A stretch of DNA of 64,000 nt. Source: Janthinobacterium sp. 1_2014MBL_MicDiv (lineage in GTDB: Bacteria; Pseudomonadota; Gammaproteobacteria; Burkholderiales; Burkholderiaceae_D). Below, piece after piece: positions 1 to 8,362 of this stretch. The number at the start of each line of letters is the position of its first letter. The stretch's first letter is position 1. A program made the position numbers and the translations under genes. The DNA is taken from the NCBI RefSeq assembly GCF_001865675.1, contig NZ_CP011319.1, positions 2,852,001 through 2,916,000 on the forward strand. The letters are read 5' to 3'. The notes under the pieces are model-generated. The model saw nothing but the letters and a program-made list of their open reading frames with translations, was not told the origin of the DNA and did no database searches.

Positions 1-202
1 GGCGCAGTATGACCGCCTGGCCTTGCTGTACCTGGCCGCCAGCGTGCGCAAGGGCACGTGGCTGATTCCCGCCTTCCACGCCGTGCTCGACACGGGTTTT
101 GCGAACGGTCATGATGATCCACAGAACTTTTCCCTGGCCGATTGGTCAGCCTCGCTTGCGCGCCTGGAGGCGGCCCTGCGCCAGGCCAATACTGGACAAT
201 AA
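1..202 (+). CDS. C-terminal fragment of an unidentified protein
   Basis: An open frame enters from the left edge (first full codon at base 2) and stops at TAA 200-202, giving the last 66 residues of a protein. The visible part contains RLALLYLAASVRKGTWLIPA and a later NGHDDPQNF segment, then a short amphipathic helix at the end. There is no membrane segment. I do not recognise the family, and the start lies outside the window. It runs in the same direction as the histidine kinase 68 bases downstream, but nothing shows the two are functionally linked. Confidence 0.6.
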   Translation, partial: AQYDRLALLYLAASVRKGTWLIPAFHAVLDTGFANGHDDPQNFSLADWSASLARLEAALRQANTGQ

Positions 203-270
203 TGCGTTTCCCTGACGGCTGATTTGGCGCATACTATTAAGCGCATAGCCATTCCTGCCAGGGAGTTCAG

Positions 271-1422
271 GTGAGTAACGCCACGCATCATCACGCGGAT
301 CGTCGGGCAGCCGCAGGCCCGCCGCTGGCGCGCGCGCAGCGCATCTTTGCCATGCGCGACGCCGTCCTCACTGCCTGGGAAGACCGCGTGCGCGCCTGCG
401 TGCGCGGCGCCGACCAGCTGCTCACGCCCATCCTCATCAATACCTTGCCGGCCTTTTTCGACAACCTGGCCGAGGCCCTGACGCCCGGCCATCCGCGCGA
501 AAACGCCGCCAGCAACAGCAATGTGCCGGCCGTGCATGGCAACGAGCGGGCGCGCATGACCAATTACGGGCCGGAACAGGTGATCCAGGAATACCAGATC
601 TTCCGCGACTGCTTCGCCGCCGTCGCCCACGAGTCCGGCATCACCTTGCGCCGCAAGGACTGGTGCGTGATCAACGAATCGATCGACGTGGGCATCCGCG
701 AATCGATACGCGAATTTACCAGCATGCATGAAGGCTTCCGCCGCCGCATCGCGGCCGGCCTGTCGCACGACATGCGCAATCCGCTGGCCGTGATCAGCAC
801 CAGCGCCCAGTTGCTGCTCAGGCCAGCGGAACCGGAACGGGTGGCCGTGCTGGCGCACAAGATTGCCGAACACAGCAAGCGGCTCGACAGCATGATCGAG
901 GAATTGCTCGACACCCTCAGCTACCACCAGGGCCAGCAGCTGCCGCTGGTGCTGAGCCAGTTCGACGTGCTGCCGCTGGTGCGCGCCGTGGCCAGCCAGG
1001 TCAACCTGCAGCGGCCCGATAAATGTATTGTCAATGGACAATCTGTCGTCGGCTGGTGGTGCGAGAATTCGCTGCGGCGCGCGCTGGAAAACCTGCTCAG
1101 CAATGCCCTCAAGTACGGCGATGACGCCGCCATCGGCTTGCATGTGGAACAGACGCACGAACGCATGATCATCACCGTGCACAATGGCGGCCACCCGATC
1201 GCGCCGGAACAGGCCGAGCGCATCTTCGACTACCTGCGGCGCGAAAACCATGGCCCGGCGCCAGGCTGGGGCATCGGCCTGCCCTTCGTGCAAAACGTGG
1301 CCGAAAGCCATGGCGGCAGCATCGCCGTCGACAGCTCGCCCGAGACGGGCACGAGCTTCATTTTCGACTTGCCCGTCGATTGCCGGCCCTTCGTCCATCC
1401 GGCCGACTTCCCCAGAAACTGA
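271..1422 (+). CDS. Orphan cytoplasmic sensor histidine kinase with RsbRD-like N-terminal domain
   Basis: The 383-residue protein starts at GTG 271, with GGGAG at 261-265 as ribosome site. Residues about 20-150 form an all-helical domain resembling the RsbRD/globin-like N-terminal sensor domain found on some soluble kinases. The HisKA box follows, with the phospho-acceptor His166 in SHDMRN. Next come a HATPase N box (NLLSNALKYG) and a G box (GIGLPFVQNV) near the C-terminus. No transmembrane segment is visible, so the signal is probably cytoplasmic. No response regulator is adjacent, so the partner is unknown. The kinase call is firm; the N-terminal domain assignment is an inference from its helical pattern and position. 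Confidence 0.88.
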   Translation: MSNATHHHADRRAAAGPPLARAQRIFAMRDAVLTAWEDRVRACVRGADQLLTPILINTLPAFFDNLAEALTPGHPRENAASNSNVPAVHGNERARMTNYGPEQVIQEYQIFRDCFAAVAHESGITLRRKDWCVINESIDVGIRESIREFTSMHEGFRRRIAAGLSHDMRNPLAVISTSAQLLLRPAEPERVAVLAHKIAEHSKRLDSMIEELLDTLSYHQGQQLPLVLSQFDVLPLVRAVASQVNLQRPDKCIVNGQSVVGWWCENSLRRALENLLSNALKYGDDAAIGLHVEQTHERMIITVHNGGHPIAPEQAERIFDYLRRENHGPAPGWGIGLPFVQNVAESHGGSIAVDSSPETGTSFIFDLPVDCRPFVHPADFPRN

Positions 1423-1516
1423 CAAGTAACGCACCAATACGGTGCAGATGACGGATTTACGCCACAAAAGTGGTCATTTTTTACACAATTTCACGCGTGC
1501 GGCATTGCTGCGGCAT

Positions 1517-1532
1517 TGGCACACTTCCTGCT
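1517..1532 (+). promoter_or_regulatory. Candidate sigma-54 (-24/-12) promoter
   Basis: TGGCAC at 1517-1522, five bases, then CTGCT at 1528-1532 gives GG(1518-1519)-N10-GC(1530-1531), one mismatch from the RpoN consensus TGGCAC-N5-TTGC(A/T). It lies 40 bases before the ATP-grasp start codon. A 10-bp direct repeat, TGCGGCATTG, occupies 1498-1507 and 1509-1518 just upstream and partly overlaps the element. A sigma-70 reading (TTGGCA 1516-1521, TATAGT 1537-1542) has a poor 15-base spacer. An enhancer-binding activator would be required, and none is encoded here. Confidence 0.55.
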
Positions 1533-1571
1533 GAGCTATAGTCAGACCAAGGCTCAAGGGGAAATCACAAC

Positions 1572-3026
1572 ATGGCAAATTTTTTCAATGAAATGACTGC
1601 AGATGACGTGGGTACGGACGGCAAGGTACGTGAACACTATCGTGAATTTAATAGCTGGCTGGAGCAGCAATCCCCCGACACCATCGCCCGCAAGCGGGCC
1701 GAAGCCGACCTCACCTTCCGCAGGGTCGGCATCACCTTTGCCGTGTATGGCGACGATGCCGGCACGGAACGTCTGATACCGTTCGACACCATCCCGCGCA
1801 TCATCCCGGCCGCCGAATGGGCGCAGATGCAGACGGGCCTGGTGCAGCGCGTGCAGGCGCTGAACATGTTTATCCATGATATTTATCATGAACAAAACAT
1901 CATCAAGGCCGGCATCATTCCCGCCGAGCAAATCTACAAGAATGCCCAGTACCGCCCGGAAATGCAGGGCATCGCCGTCGCTTCCGACATTTACGCCCAC
2001 ATCGCCGGCGTCGACATCGTGCGCGCCGGCCAGGGTGAATTCTATGTGCTCGAAGACAATCTGCGCGTGCCATCCGGCGTCTCCTACATGCTGGAAGACC
2101 GCAAGATGATGATGCGGCTGTTCCCGGAACTGTTTGCGCGCAACCGCATCGCCCCCGTCGACCACTATCCGGACATGCTGCTCGACAACCTGCGCTCCGT
2201 GGCGCCGATGGGGATCGATGACCCCACGGTCGTCGTCATGACGCCCGGCATGTACAACTCCGCCTACTTCGAACACGCGTTCCTGGCCCAGCAGATGGGC
2301 GTGGAACTGGTGGAAGGCAAGGATTTGTTTGTCAACGATAACTCGGTCTACATGCGCACGACGCGCGGCCCGAAGCGCGTCGACGTCATCTACCGCCGGG
2401 TCGACGACGATTTCCTCGATCCGCTGGCGTTTCGGTCGGACTCGTCGCTGGGCGTGCCGGGCCTGCTGTCCGTCTACCGCGCCGGCAGGGTGACGCTGGC
2501 CAACGCCATCGGCACGGGCGTGGCCGACGACAAGTCGATCTACCCTTTCGTGCCCGACATGATCAAGTTTTACCTGTCGCAGGAGCCGATCCTCAACAAC
2601 GTGCCCACCTACCAGTGCCGCAAGCCGGCCGATCTGTCCTACGTGCTGGCGAACCTGGCGCAACTGGTCGTCAAGGAAGTGCATGGCGCCGGCGGCTACG
2701 GCATGCTGGTGGGCCCGGCGTCGAGTGCCGCGCAGATCGAGGACTTCCGCCAACGCCTGCTGGCCAATCCGGGCGGCTACATCGCCCAGCCCACCTTGGC
2801 CCTGTCCGCCTGCCCCACGTATGTCGAGGCCGGCATCGCGCCGCGCCACATCGATTTGCGTCCATTCGTGCTGTCCGGCAAGACGATTTCCATGGTGCCC
2901 GGCGGCCTGACCCGCGTGGCGCTCGGCGAAGGTTCGCTGGTGGTCAATTCCTCGCAGGGCGGCGGCACCAAGGATACGTGGGTGCTGGAACCATCGTCCG
3001 TCTTTGCAGGAGAAAAAATATGCTGA
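1572..3026 (+). CDS. Circularly permuted type-2 ATP-grasp protein
   Basis: The 484-residue protein matches the circularly permuted ATP-grasp family (DUF404/DUF407), predicted to ligate amino acids or peptides through acyl-phosphate intermediates. The characteristic core is visible around residues 150-180 (VDIVRAGQGEFYVLEDNLRV) and a Gly-rich loop lies near residues 374-380 (VHGAGGYGMLV). The ribosome site AAGGGGA lies about ten bases before the ATG. The gene overlaps the alpha-E gene by 7 bases, implying translational coupling. ATP-grasp, alpha-E, transglutaminase and Anbu genes recur together in many bacteria. The product of this set is not established, though a peptide-like modifier or tag has been proposed for such clusters. 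Confidence 0.9.
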   Translation: MANFFNEMTADDVGTDGKVREHYREFNSWLEQQSPDTIARKRAEADLTFRRVGITFAVYGDDAGTERLIPFDTIPRIIPAAEWAQMQTGLVQRVQALNMFIHDIYHEQNIIKAGIIPAEQIYKNAQYRPEMQGIAVASDIYAHIAGVDIVRAGQGEFYVLEDNLRVPSGVSYMLEDRKMMMRLFPELFARNRIAPVDHYPDMLLDNLRSVAPMGIDDPTVVVMTPGMYNSAYFEHAFLAQQMGVELVEGKDLFVNDNSVYMRTTRGPKRVDVIYRRVDDDFLDPLAFRSDSSLGVPGLLSVYRAGRVTLANAIGTGVADDKSIYPFVPDMIKFYLSQEPILNNVPTYQCRKPADLSYVLANLAQLVVKEVHGAGGYGMLVGPASSAAQIEDFRQRLLANPGGYIAQPTLALSACPTYVEAGIAPRHIDLRPFVLSGKTISMVPGGLTRVALGEGSLVVNSSQGGGTKDTWVLEPSSVFAGEKIC

Positions 3027-3964
3027 GCCGCACCGCCGATCATTTGTTCTGGATGGCCCGCTACACGGAGCGGGCGGAAAACACGGCGCGCATGCTCGAC
3101 GTCAACATGCAAACGTCGATGCTGCCGCAGTCCGAGCAGGATGCCGAACAGGGCTGGCGCGCCACCCTGGGCATTTCCGAACTGCAGAGCGCGTATGACC
3201 ACAAATATGGCCGCTTCCACACGCGCGACGTGCTCGACTTCATGGTGCGCGACCCGAACAACCCGTCGTCCATCCTCGCCTGCCTGACGGGCGCGCGCGA
3301 AAATGCCCGCGCCGTGCGCGGCACCCTGACGACGGAAGTATGGGAAATCCAGAACGCCACCTGGCTCGACATGCAGAAACGCCTGAAAAGCAATCTGCTG
3401 GAAACGGACCCCAGCCAGTTCTTCGAATGGGTGAAATACCGCTCGCACCTGTCGCGCGGCGTGACCCTGGGCACCATGCTCAAGGACGAGGCCATCCATT
3501 TCATCCGCCTCGGCACCTTCCTCGAGCGGGCCGACAACACGGCGCGCATCCTCGACGTGAAGTTCCACGGCGCGCGCGACACGTCGAAAGACATCACCCA
3601 GCGCGATTTTTACTACTGGGCGGCGCTGCTGCGCTCCGTCTCCGGCTTTGAAATCTACCGCAAGGTGTACCGCGACGTCATCACGCCGGCCAGGGTGGCG
3701 GAATTGCTGATGCTGCGCGGCGACATGCCCAGGTCCCTGCTTGCCTGCATGGAAGACGTGGTGGAAAACCTGAAACATATCCGCAACGATGTCTCGGCCG
3801 ATACGGAGCGTTTCGCCGGCAAGCTGCATGCGGAGCTGAAATTCGGCCACATCGACGACATCATGAAGGCGGGCCTGCACCTGACCCTGACGGAGTTTCT
3901 GGAAAACATCTATGACCTGGGCAACCGGGTCAGCCGCGACTTCCTCGTTCCCTTGGCGGCCTGA
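3020..3964 (+). CDS. Alpha-E domain protein (DUF403)
   Basis: The 314-residue protein starts MLSRTADHLFWMARYTERAE, the usual start of the all-helical alpha-E (DUF403) family. Two related helical repeats are visible: YTERAENTARMLDV near residue 15 and FLERADNTARILDV near residue 170. This internal duplication is typical of the family. ATG 3020 is chosen over an upstream in-frame ATG at 2615 because CAGGAG lies just before it and the protein aligns with the family from this residue. It overlaps the ATP-grasp stop by 7 bases and its own TGA shares one base with the next ATG. The family accompanies ATP-grasp ligases; its biochemical role is unknown. Confidence 0.9.
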   Translation: MLSRTADHLFWMARYTERAENTARMLDVNMQTSMLPQSEQDAEQGWRATLGISELQSAYDHKYGRFHTRDVLDFMVRDPNNPSSILACLTGARENARAVRGTLTTEVWEIQNATWLDMQKRLKSNLLETDPSQFFEWVKYRSHLSRGVTLGTMLKDEAIHFIRLGTFLERADNTARILDVKFHGARDTSKDITQRDFYYWAALLRSVSGFEIYRKVYRDVITPARVAELLMLRGDMPRSLLACMEDVVENLKHIRNDVSADTERFAGKLHAELKFGHIDDIMKAGLHLTLTEFLENIYDLGNRVSRDFLVPLAA

Positions 3965-4773
3965 TGCAGCTCACCATCCGCCACGAAACCCATTACGCCT
4001 ACAGCGCGCCGCTGGCCTACACCATCCAGCAGCTGCACCTGACGCCGCGTATCGAGCCGCAGCAGCGTGCCCTGTCCTGGCAGATCACGACGCCGGGCCG
4101 GTGCCACGCCTACACGGATGCCTACGGCAACCTGTCGCACATGCTGACCATCAATGGCAGCCACCAATCGCTGAGCCTGGTCGCCCAGGGCGTGGTGGAA
4201 ACCATCTACCCGCACAAGGGACGGCTGAACCTGGTCGATACCCTGTCGCCGCTGTTGTTTACCATGCCGACGCCGCTGACGCAGGCCAACCCGGCCATCC
4301 TGGAGCTGGCTTGCGCCAGCCTGCCGGACCGGCGCGTGACGGCCGGCACGGGCCACTTGCTGCGCCTGGCCGAAAGCATCGTCGGCAAGGTGGCCTATGA
4401 AAGCGGCGCCACCATGGTCACCACCACGGCCGGCGACGCCCTGGCCCTGGGCCGTGGCGTGTGCCAGGACCACGCCCACCTGTTCCTAGCCTGCTGCCAT
4501 GCGTGGGGCATCCCGGCCCGCTATGTCTCCGGCTATATCGACCCGGAAACGACGGGCCACGCGGCCAGCCACGCCTGGGTCGATGCCTGGACCGAGGACA
4601 CGGACTTCGCGGGCTGGGTCAGCATCGACGTCACGCATGCGCGCCTGATGACGGATGCGTATTGCCGGCTGGCCATCGGCCGCGACTACGATTCGGCCGC
4701 CCCCGTGCGCGGCGTGCGCCAGGGTGGTGGCACGGAAACGTTGCGTGTCGATGTACAGATTGTGCCCGTGTAA
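3964..4773 (+). CDS. Transglutaminase-like cysteine peptidase/transferase
   Basis: The 269-residue protein has an N-terminal beta-rich transglutaminase-associated domain (residues 1-80) and a C-terminal transglutaminase core. The catalytic triad is visible: Cys167 in GVCQDHAH, His203 in SHAWVDAW and Asp222 in SIDVTH. There is no signal peptide, so it probably acts in the cytoplasm. In ATP-grasp/alpha-E clusters such proteins are predicted to hydrolyse or transfer the peptide bonds made by the ligase. Its start codon overlaps the alpha-E stop by one base, so the two are translationally coupled. Confidence 0.92.
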   Translation: MQLTIRHETHYAYSAPLAYTIQQLHLTPRIEPQQRALSWQITTPGRCHAYTDAYGNLSHMLTINGSHQSLSLVAQGVVETIYPHKGRLNLVDTLSPLLFTMPTPLTQANPAILELACASLPDRRVTAGTGHLLRLAESIVGKVAYESGATMVTTTAGDALALGRGVCQDHAHLFLACCHAWGIPARYVSGYIDPETTGHAASHAWVDAWTEDTDFAGWVSIDVTHARLMTDAYCRLAIGRDYDSAAPVRGVRQGGGTETLRVDVQIVPV

Positions 4774-4863
4774 CCCTGCAGGAATGAGGCTGGCCGGGCC
4801 TTGCGGCGGATCGCCTGGGCCTGGCTGGTGTAGAATGCTTCCCCTTTTACTCGATTTGCTACG

Positions 4864-5742
4864 ATGACTTATTGCATAGGCGTGCGCCTGAACGAAGGCC
4901 TGGTCTTCCTGTCCGACTCCCGCACCAACGCTGGCGTGGACCAGGTGGGCACCTTCCGCAAGATGAGCGTGTTTGAAAACCCGGGCGACCGCATGCTGGT
5001 GTTGATGACGGCAGGAAACTTGTCGATCTCGCAAGCCATCCGCCAACTCGTGTCCGAACACGTGGATGCGGACGGACGCAGCATCTGGAACGTGGCCAGC
5101 ATGTACGACGCGGCCCGCATCGTGGGCGAAGCCGTGCGCACCGTGCACCAGCGCGAAGCGAAGGCCCTGGCCGAGTGCGGCATCGATTTCAATGTCAGCA
5201 TCATTCTAGGGGGCCAGATAGGCGCCGAGCGCTGCCGTTTGTTCCAGGTGTATTCGGCCGGCAATTTCATCGAATCGCACGATGAAAACACATATTTCCA
5301 GATCGGCGAAGCCAAGTACGGCAAGCCCATCATCGACAGGGTCATCAACCCGACCACGCGTCTGGACGAGGCGGCCAAGTGCGCACTCATTTCCATGGAT
5401 TCCACCTTGCGCTCGAACATTTCCGTCGGTTTGCCGCTGGATCTGCTCGTCTACGGGACGGACAGCCTGGCCGTCACGCGCTTCGTCACCATCGATGAAA
5501 AGAACCAGTATTTCCGCATGATCCGCGACACGTGGGGCGAGCAATTGAAACATGTGTTCGAAGGCATCGCCGATCCCGTGTGGAATGCCACGCCGGAAAC
5601 CACCACCAACGTGCTGTCGTCGACGAATATGCACAGCAAGCCCGTGCGCGTCAGCATTCCCGGACACGTCAGCCGTGGCGGCCTGAGCGTGGCGCCCCTG
5701 CAATCGCTGGCGCAGCAATTCAGCGACGACAAGCAGCATTGA
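4864..5742 (+). CDS. Anbu proteasome-like peptidase
   Basis: The 292-residue protein is an Anbu-type Ntn hydrolase, the proteasome/HslV-related self-compartmentalising family. After Met removal it has the expected N-terminal nucleophile Thr (MTYCIG), with Asp at mature position 17 (SDSRTN) and Lys at about 32 (FRKM). It is longer than the roughly 240-250 residues I expect: the last 40 or so, after WNATPETTT, form a polar low-complexity tail. It follows the transglutaminase gene by 90 bases in the same direction, matching its usual cluster. No strong ribosome site precedes ATG 4864. The peptide substrate is unknown. Confidence 0.92.
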   Translation: MTYCIGVRLNEGLVFLSDSRTNAGVDQVGTFRKMSVFENPGDRMLVLMTAGNLSISQAIRQLVSEHVDADGRSIWNVASMYDAARIVGEAVRTVHQREAKALAECGIDFNVSIILGGQIGAERCRLFQVYSAGNFIESHDENTYFQIGEAKYGKPIIDRVINPTTRLDEAAKCALISMDSTLRSNISVGLPLDLLVYGTDSLAVTRFVTIDEKNQYFRMIRDTWGEQLKHVFEGIADPVWNATPETTTNVLSSTNMHSKPVRVSIPGHVSRGGLSVAPLQSLAQQFSDDKQH

Positions 5743-5800
5743 TCTGCCGCGCACCGCCTGCGCGCGGTGCTGGACAAGTCGCCTCGCGCGTGCTTTTATG

Positions 5801-5831
5801 GCAATATGGCTAGCCAGGCTATCCATATTGC
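5801..5831. promoter_or_regulatory. 31-bp near-perfect dyad upstream of the hydrolase gene
   Basis: Arms GCAATATGG (5801-5809) and CCATATTGC (5823-5831) are exact reverse complements. Inside them TAGCC (5811-5815) and GGCTA (5817-5821) also pair around a single central A; only the 5810/5822 pair is mismatched. It ends 19 bases before ATG 5851, just ahead of AGAGAGG. It could be a dimer operator or, once transcribed, a stable hairpin near the ribosome site. No T-run follows, so a simple terminator for the Anbu operon is less likely. Confidence 0.6.
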
Positions 5832-5850
5832 ATAGAGAGGCAGGTGGCGC

Positions 5851-7218
5851 ATGGACTTGATCACTTCCGCCGTCGTCGCGGCCATCGGGCATGGCGCCCC
5901 CGGCCACGCCGCCGAGGCCATCAGCAGCCACTACCGGCAGCTGAAGACGGCCATCGCAAAGTTCGACAGTGCGGCTGCCATCCTGGCCGCCATCGCCGCG
6001 CTGGAAGCCGACCCCGCCTCTGCCCCGCTGCGCCTGGCGCTGGCGGCGGCCCTGTCCACGGCGAAGGTGCCGGACGACATGGAAACCCTGTTCGCCGCGC
6101 AAGGCTTGCTCGATGCCCTGCAACGCCCCGTCACCGCCATCGACATCACGCCGGCCAGTGTGCCCACGCCCGCCGACAAAAGCGCCGTCGTCTCCAATTA
6201 TGCCGTCGTGAAAGTATATTTCGCCACCGACCGCCAGCGCGACGTGGGCAAGCCGGCGGCCCTGCGCTTCAACGGCGAGCGCAGCACAGGCGCGAGCACA
6301 GGCAGCGGCAATGGCGGCGGCGATGGCCCGCTCAGCTATGGCAGCTGCGACATCAGCATCCCGCGCGACCACCGCATGGGCCAGCTGGAATCGCCGTCGC
6401 TGTGGCGCCTGGAATTGCGCGAAGACCCGGCCAAGCACGTCGTGCTGCTGGAAACCGAGGTGCAGGACCGCGATAATTTCTTTGCGGCATTGAGGACGCA
6501 GGTACGCGCCTCGGCCGGCAAGAGCGCCTTTATCTTTGTACACGGCTACAACGTGACGTTCGAGGACGCGGCGCGGCGCACGGGGCAGATGGCCTACGAC
6601 CTGGGCTTCGATGGCGCGCCCGTGTTCTACAGCTGGCCGTCGCGCGGCGAACTGGCGGCCTACACCGTCGATGAAAACAATATCGAATGGAGCACGCCGC
6701 ACATCGCCGCCTTCCTGGCCGATTTCCTCGCGCACAGCGAGGCGGCGCACGTCTATCTGGTGGGCCACAGCATGGGCAACCGGGGCCTGGCGCGCGCCGT
6801 GGCCGAGCTGATGGTGGCACAGCCGCAGCTGGCGCAAAAGATCACGGACATCATCCTGACGGCGCCCGACATCGACGCGGCCATCTTCAGGCACGATATC
6901 GCGCCGAAACTGGCCGGCGCGCGCAACCCCGTCACCCTGTACGCCTCATCGCAGGACCTGGCCCTGGCCGCCTCGAAAACCGTGCACGGCTACGCGCGCG
7001 CGGGCGACAGCGGCGCCGGCATGCTGATCATGGCCGGCGTGGAAACCATCGATGCCAGCGGCGTCGATACCAGCTTCATCAAGCATTCCTACTTCGCGGA
7101 AAAGCGCTCGGCCCTGTCCGACATGTTTTATTTGATACGCAACAATGCGCGCGCCGACCAGCGCTTTCTCGACCCCGTCGATACCGTGGCCGGCCGCTAT
7201 TGGACATTCAAACCGTGA
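5851..7218 (+). CDS. DUF900 alpha/beta hydrolase with helical N-terminal adaptor-like domain
   Basis: The 455-residue protein has two parts. Residues about 1-95 are helical (ISSHYRQLKTAI, then AALEADPAS), a pattern resembling adaptor domains fused to effectors in bacterial conflict systems. Residues about 115-455 form a DUF900 alpha/beta hydrolase: oxyanion region FVHGYNV, nucleophile elbow GHSMG with Ser307, and acidic and His residues further on (APDID, IKHSYF). A Gly/Ser-rich linker sits near residues 145-160. There is no signal peptide, so it should be cytoplasmic. Substrate (ester, lipid or amide) cannot be told. The gene stands alone between the Anbu operon and zur, with a 31-bp dyad upstream. 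The hydrolase call is firm; the adaptor reading is tentative. Confidence 0.85.
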   Translation: MDLITSAVVAAIGHGAPGHAAEAISSHYRQLKTAIAKFDSAAAILAAIAALEADPASAPLRLALAAALSTAKVPDDMETLFAAQGLLDALQRPVTAIDITPASVPTPADKSAVVSNYAVVKVYFATDRQRDVGKPAALRFNGERSTGASTGSGNGGGDGPLSYGSCDISIPRDHRMGQLESPSLWRLELREDPAKHVVLLETEVQDRDNFFAALRTQVRASAGKSAFIFVHGYNVTFEDAARRTGQMAYDLGFDGAPVFYSWPSRGELAAYTVDENNIEWSTPHIAAFLADFLAHSEAAHVYLVGHSMGNRGLARAVAELMVAQPQLAQKITDIILTAPDIDAAIFRHDIAPKLAGARNPVTLYASSQDLALAASKTVHGYARAGDSGAGMLIMAGVETIDASGVDTSFIKHSYFAEKRSALSDMFYLIRNNARADQRFLDPVDTVAGRYWTFKP

Positions 7219-7322
7219 CGCGGCTTCATGCACGGGGGCACGCATGCTAAGATACGGCCATGAGGGTGCCAAAGGCACGGCGATGACGCCGCCAGCCCGT
7301 CCACCCGTAAGCAGGCCATATC

Positions 7323-7748
7323 ATGTTGACATCTTCTTTTACACCGCAAGCCGAATCGCTGATCCGCAACACCAACGCCCGCGTCACCAAGACGCGCGTG
7401 AAGGTGCTCGACTTTTTAATGGCGCAAAGCCGCTCGCTGACCCACCATGAAATCCAGCAGGCGCTGTCGCAGGACAGCGATATCGATTCCGTGACCCTGT
7501 ACCGCGTGCTCGAGTGGCTGACGGAAAATGAACTGGTGCACCGCATCGCGGGTGCCGACCAGGTGTGGCGCTTCAGCGCGGGCGCCGGTCACCAGGCGCA
7601 CGAACACGCGCACTTCCAGTGCACGAAATGCGCGAACGTCACGTGTTTCAACGAGGTCAAGCTGCCCACGCCCGTCGCCTTGCCGGAAGGCTTCAGCGGC
7701 GACGAGGTCGATTACCTGATCAAGGGCCTGTGCCCGCGCTGCAAGTAA
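7323..7748 (+). CDS. zur: Fur-family regulator, probably Zur
   Basis: The 141-residue protein has a winged-helix domain (residues about 15-85, including VTLYRVLEWL) and a metal-binding dimerisation domain. The His-rich HQAHEHAHFQC stretch and two CxxC pairs (CTKC near 96-99, CPRC at the C-terminus) fit the structural zinc site of Fur/Zur proteins. Zur is preferred over Fur or PerR because the neighbouring operons encode CobW GTPases, a NicO transporter and an ABC/DUF3299 set, all typical of zinc-limitation regulons. ATG 7323 is preceded by AAGCAGG. The leader at 7264-7278 contains a GTGCC/GGCAC hairpin. The metal specificity is inferred from context. Confidence 0.8.
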   Translation: MLTSSFTPQAESLIRNTNARVTKTRVKVLDFLMAQSRSLTHHEIQQALSQDSDIDSVTLYRVLEWLTENELVHRIAGADQVWRFSAGAGHQAHEHAHFQCTKCANVTCFNEVKLPTPVALPEGFSGDEVDYLIKGLCPRCK

Positions 7749-7775
7749 TTTCCCAAAAGACATCACCTGTAGACA

Positions 7776-8303
7776 TCACCTGAGCAGCAAGGCCAGGTGA
7801 TGCTCGTCATAGAACAGCTCACCGACGCGCATCGAGCGCGGTTCCGTGCCGTAGCCGATAAAGCCCAGCGATTCATACAGGCGCAAGGCGGCATTGTTTT
7901 CCGCGTTCACGCTCAGATGCACTTGCAGGATGGCGGGATCATGCTCGGCCAGCGCGATGCAGGCATTGACGAGGCGGCGCGCCACGCCCTTGCCCCGGTA
8001 AGCGACGTCCACGAAGACGCCCCACAGCAGGGCCTTGTGCGACAGCTGGCGCATCGGCTCGCGGCGCAAGCCCGCAAAACCGACGAGCCGGTCGCCGTCG
8101 AAGGCGCCAAACGCCCGCTGCATGGCGCCGCCGGCGATGCGCTGCACGTGTTCGTCTGGCGTACGGGCCAGTTCATCCTCGCGCGACGAGGAAAACGCAC
8201 TGGGCGCCTCCTGGATCGCGCGCAGGCGCAGCGCGCAAAAGGCGGTGGTGTCGGCCGGCGTCAGCAGGCGGATGGCGATATCGTGGGCGCTGGCGTTTGT
8301 CAT
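7776..8303 (-). CDS. GNAT N-acetyltransferase
   Basis: The 175-residue protein has the GNAT fold. Its acetyl-CoA loop reads VDVAYRGKGVARRLV (motif A, R/Q-x-x-G-x-A type), followed by the C-terminal NAALRLYESLGF signature. The start is set at ATG 8303 (MTNASAHDIAIRLL); the frame stays open further upstream into the transporter gene, but the GNAT homology begins here. It is the last gene of the minus-strand metal operon, 59 bases after the transporter, and converges on zur with 27 bases between the stops. The acceptor substrate is unknown. Confidence 0.88.
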   Translation of the reverse strand: MTNASAHDIAIRLLTPADTTAFCALRLRAIQEAPSAFSSSREDELARTPDEHVQRIAGGAMQRAFGAFDGDRLVGFAGLRREPMRQLSHKALLWGVFVDVAYRGKGVARRLVNACIALAEHDPAILQVHLSVNAENNAALRLYESLGFIGYGTEPRSMRVGELFYDEHHLALLLR

Positions 8304-8362
8304 GGCGGGATCCGGCTGTTTTTGCCCATTATACCCACGCCGCCCGCCCCTGCAGCGCACGC

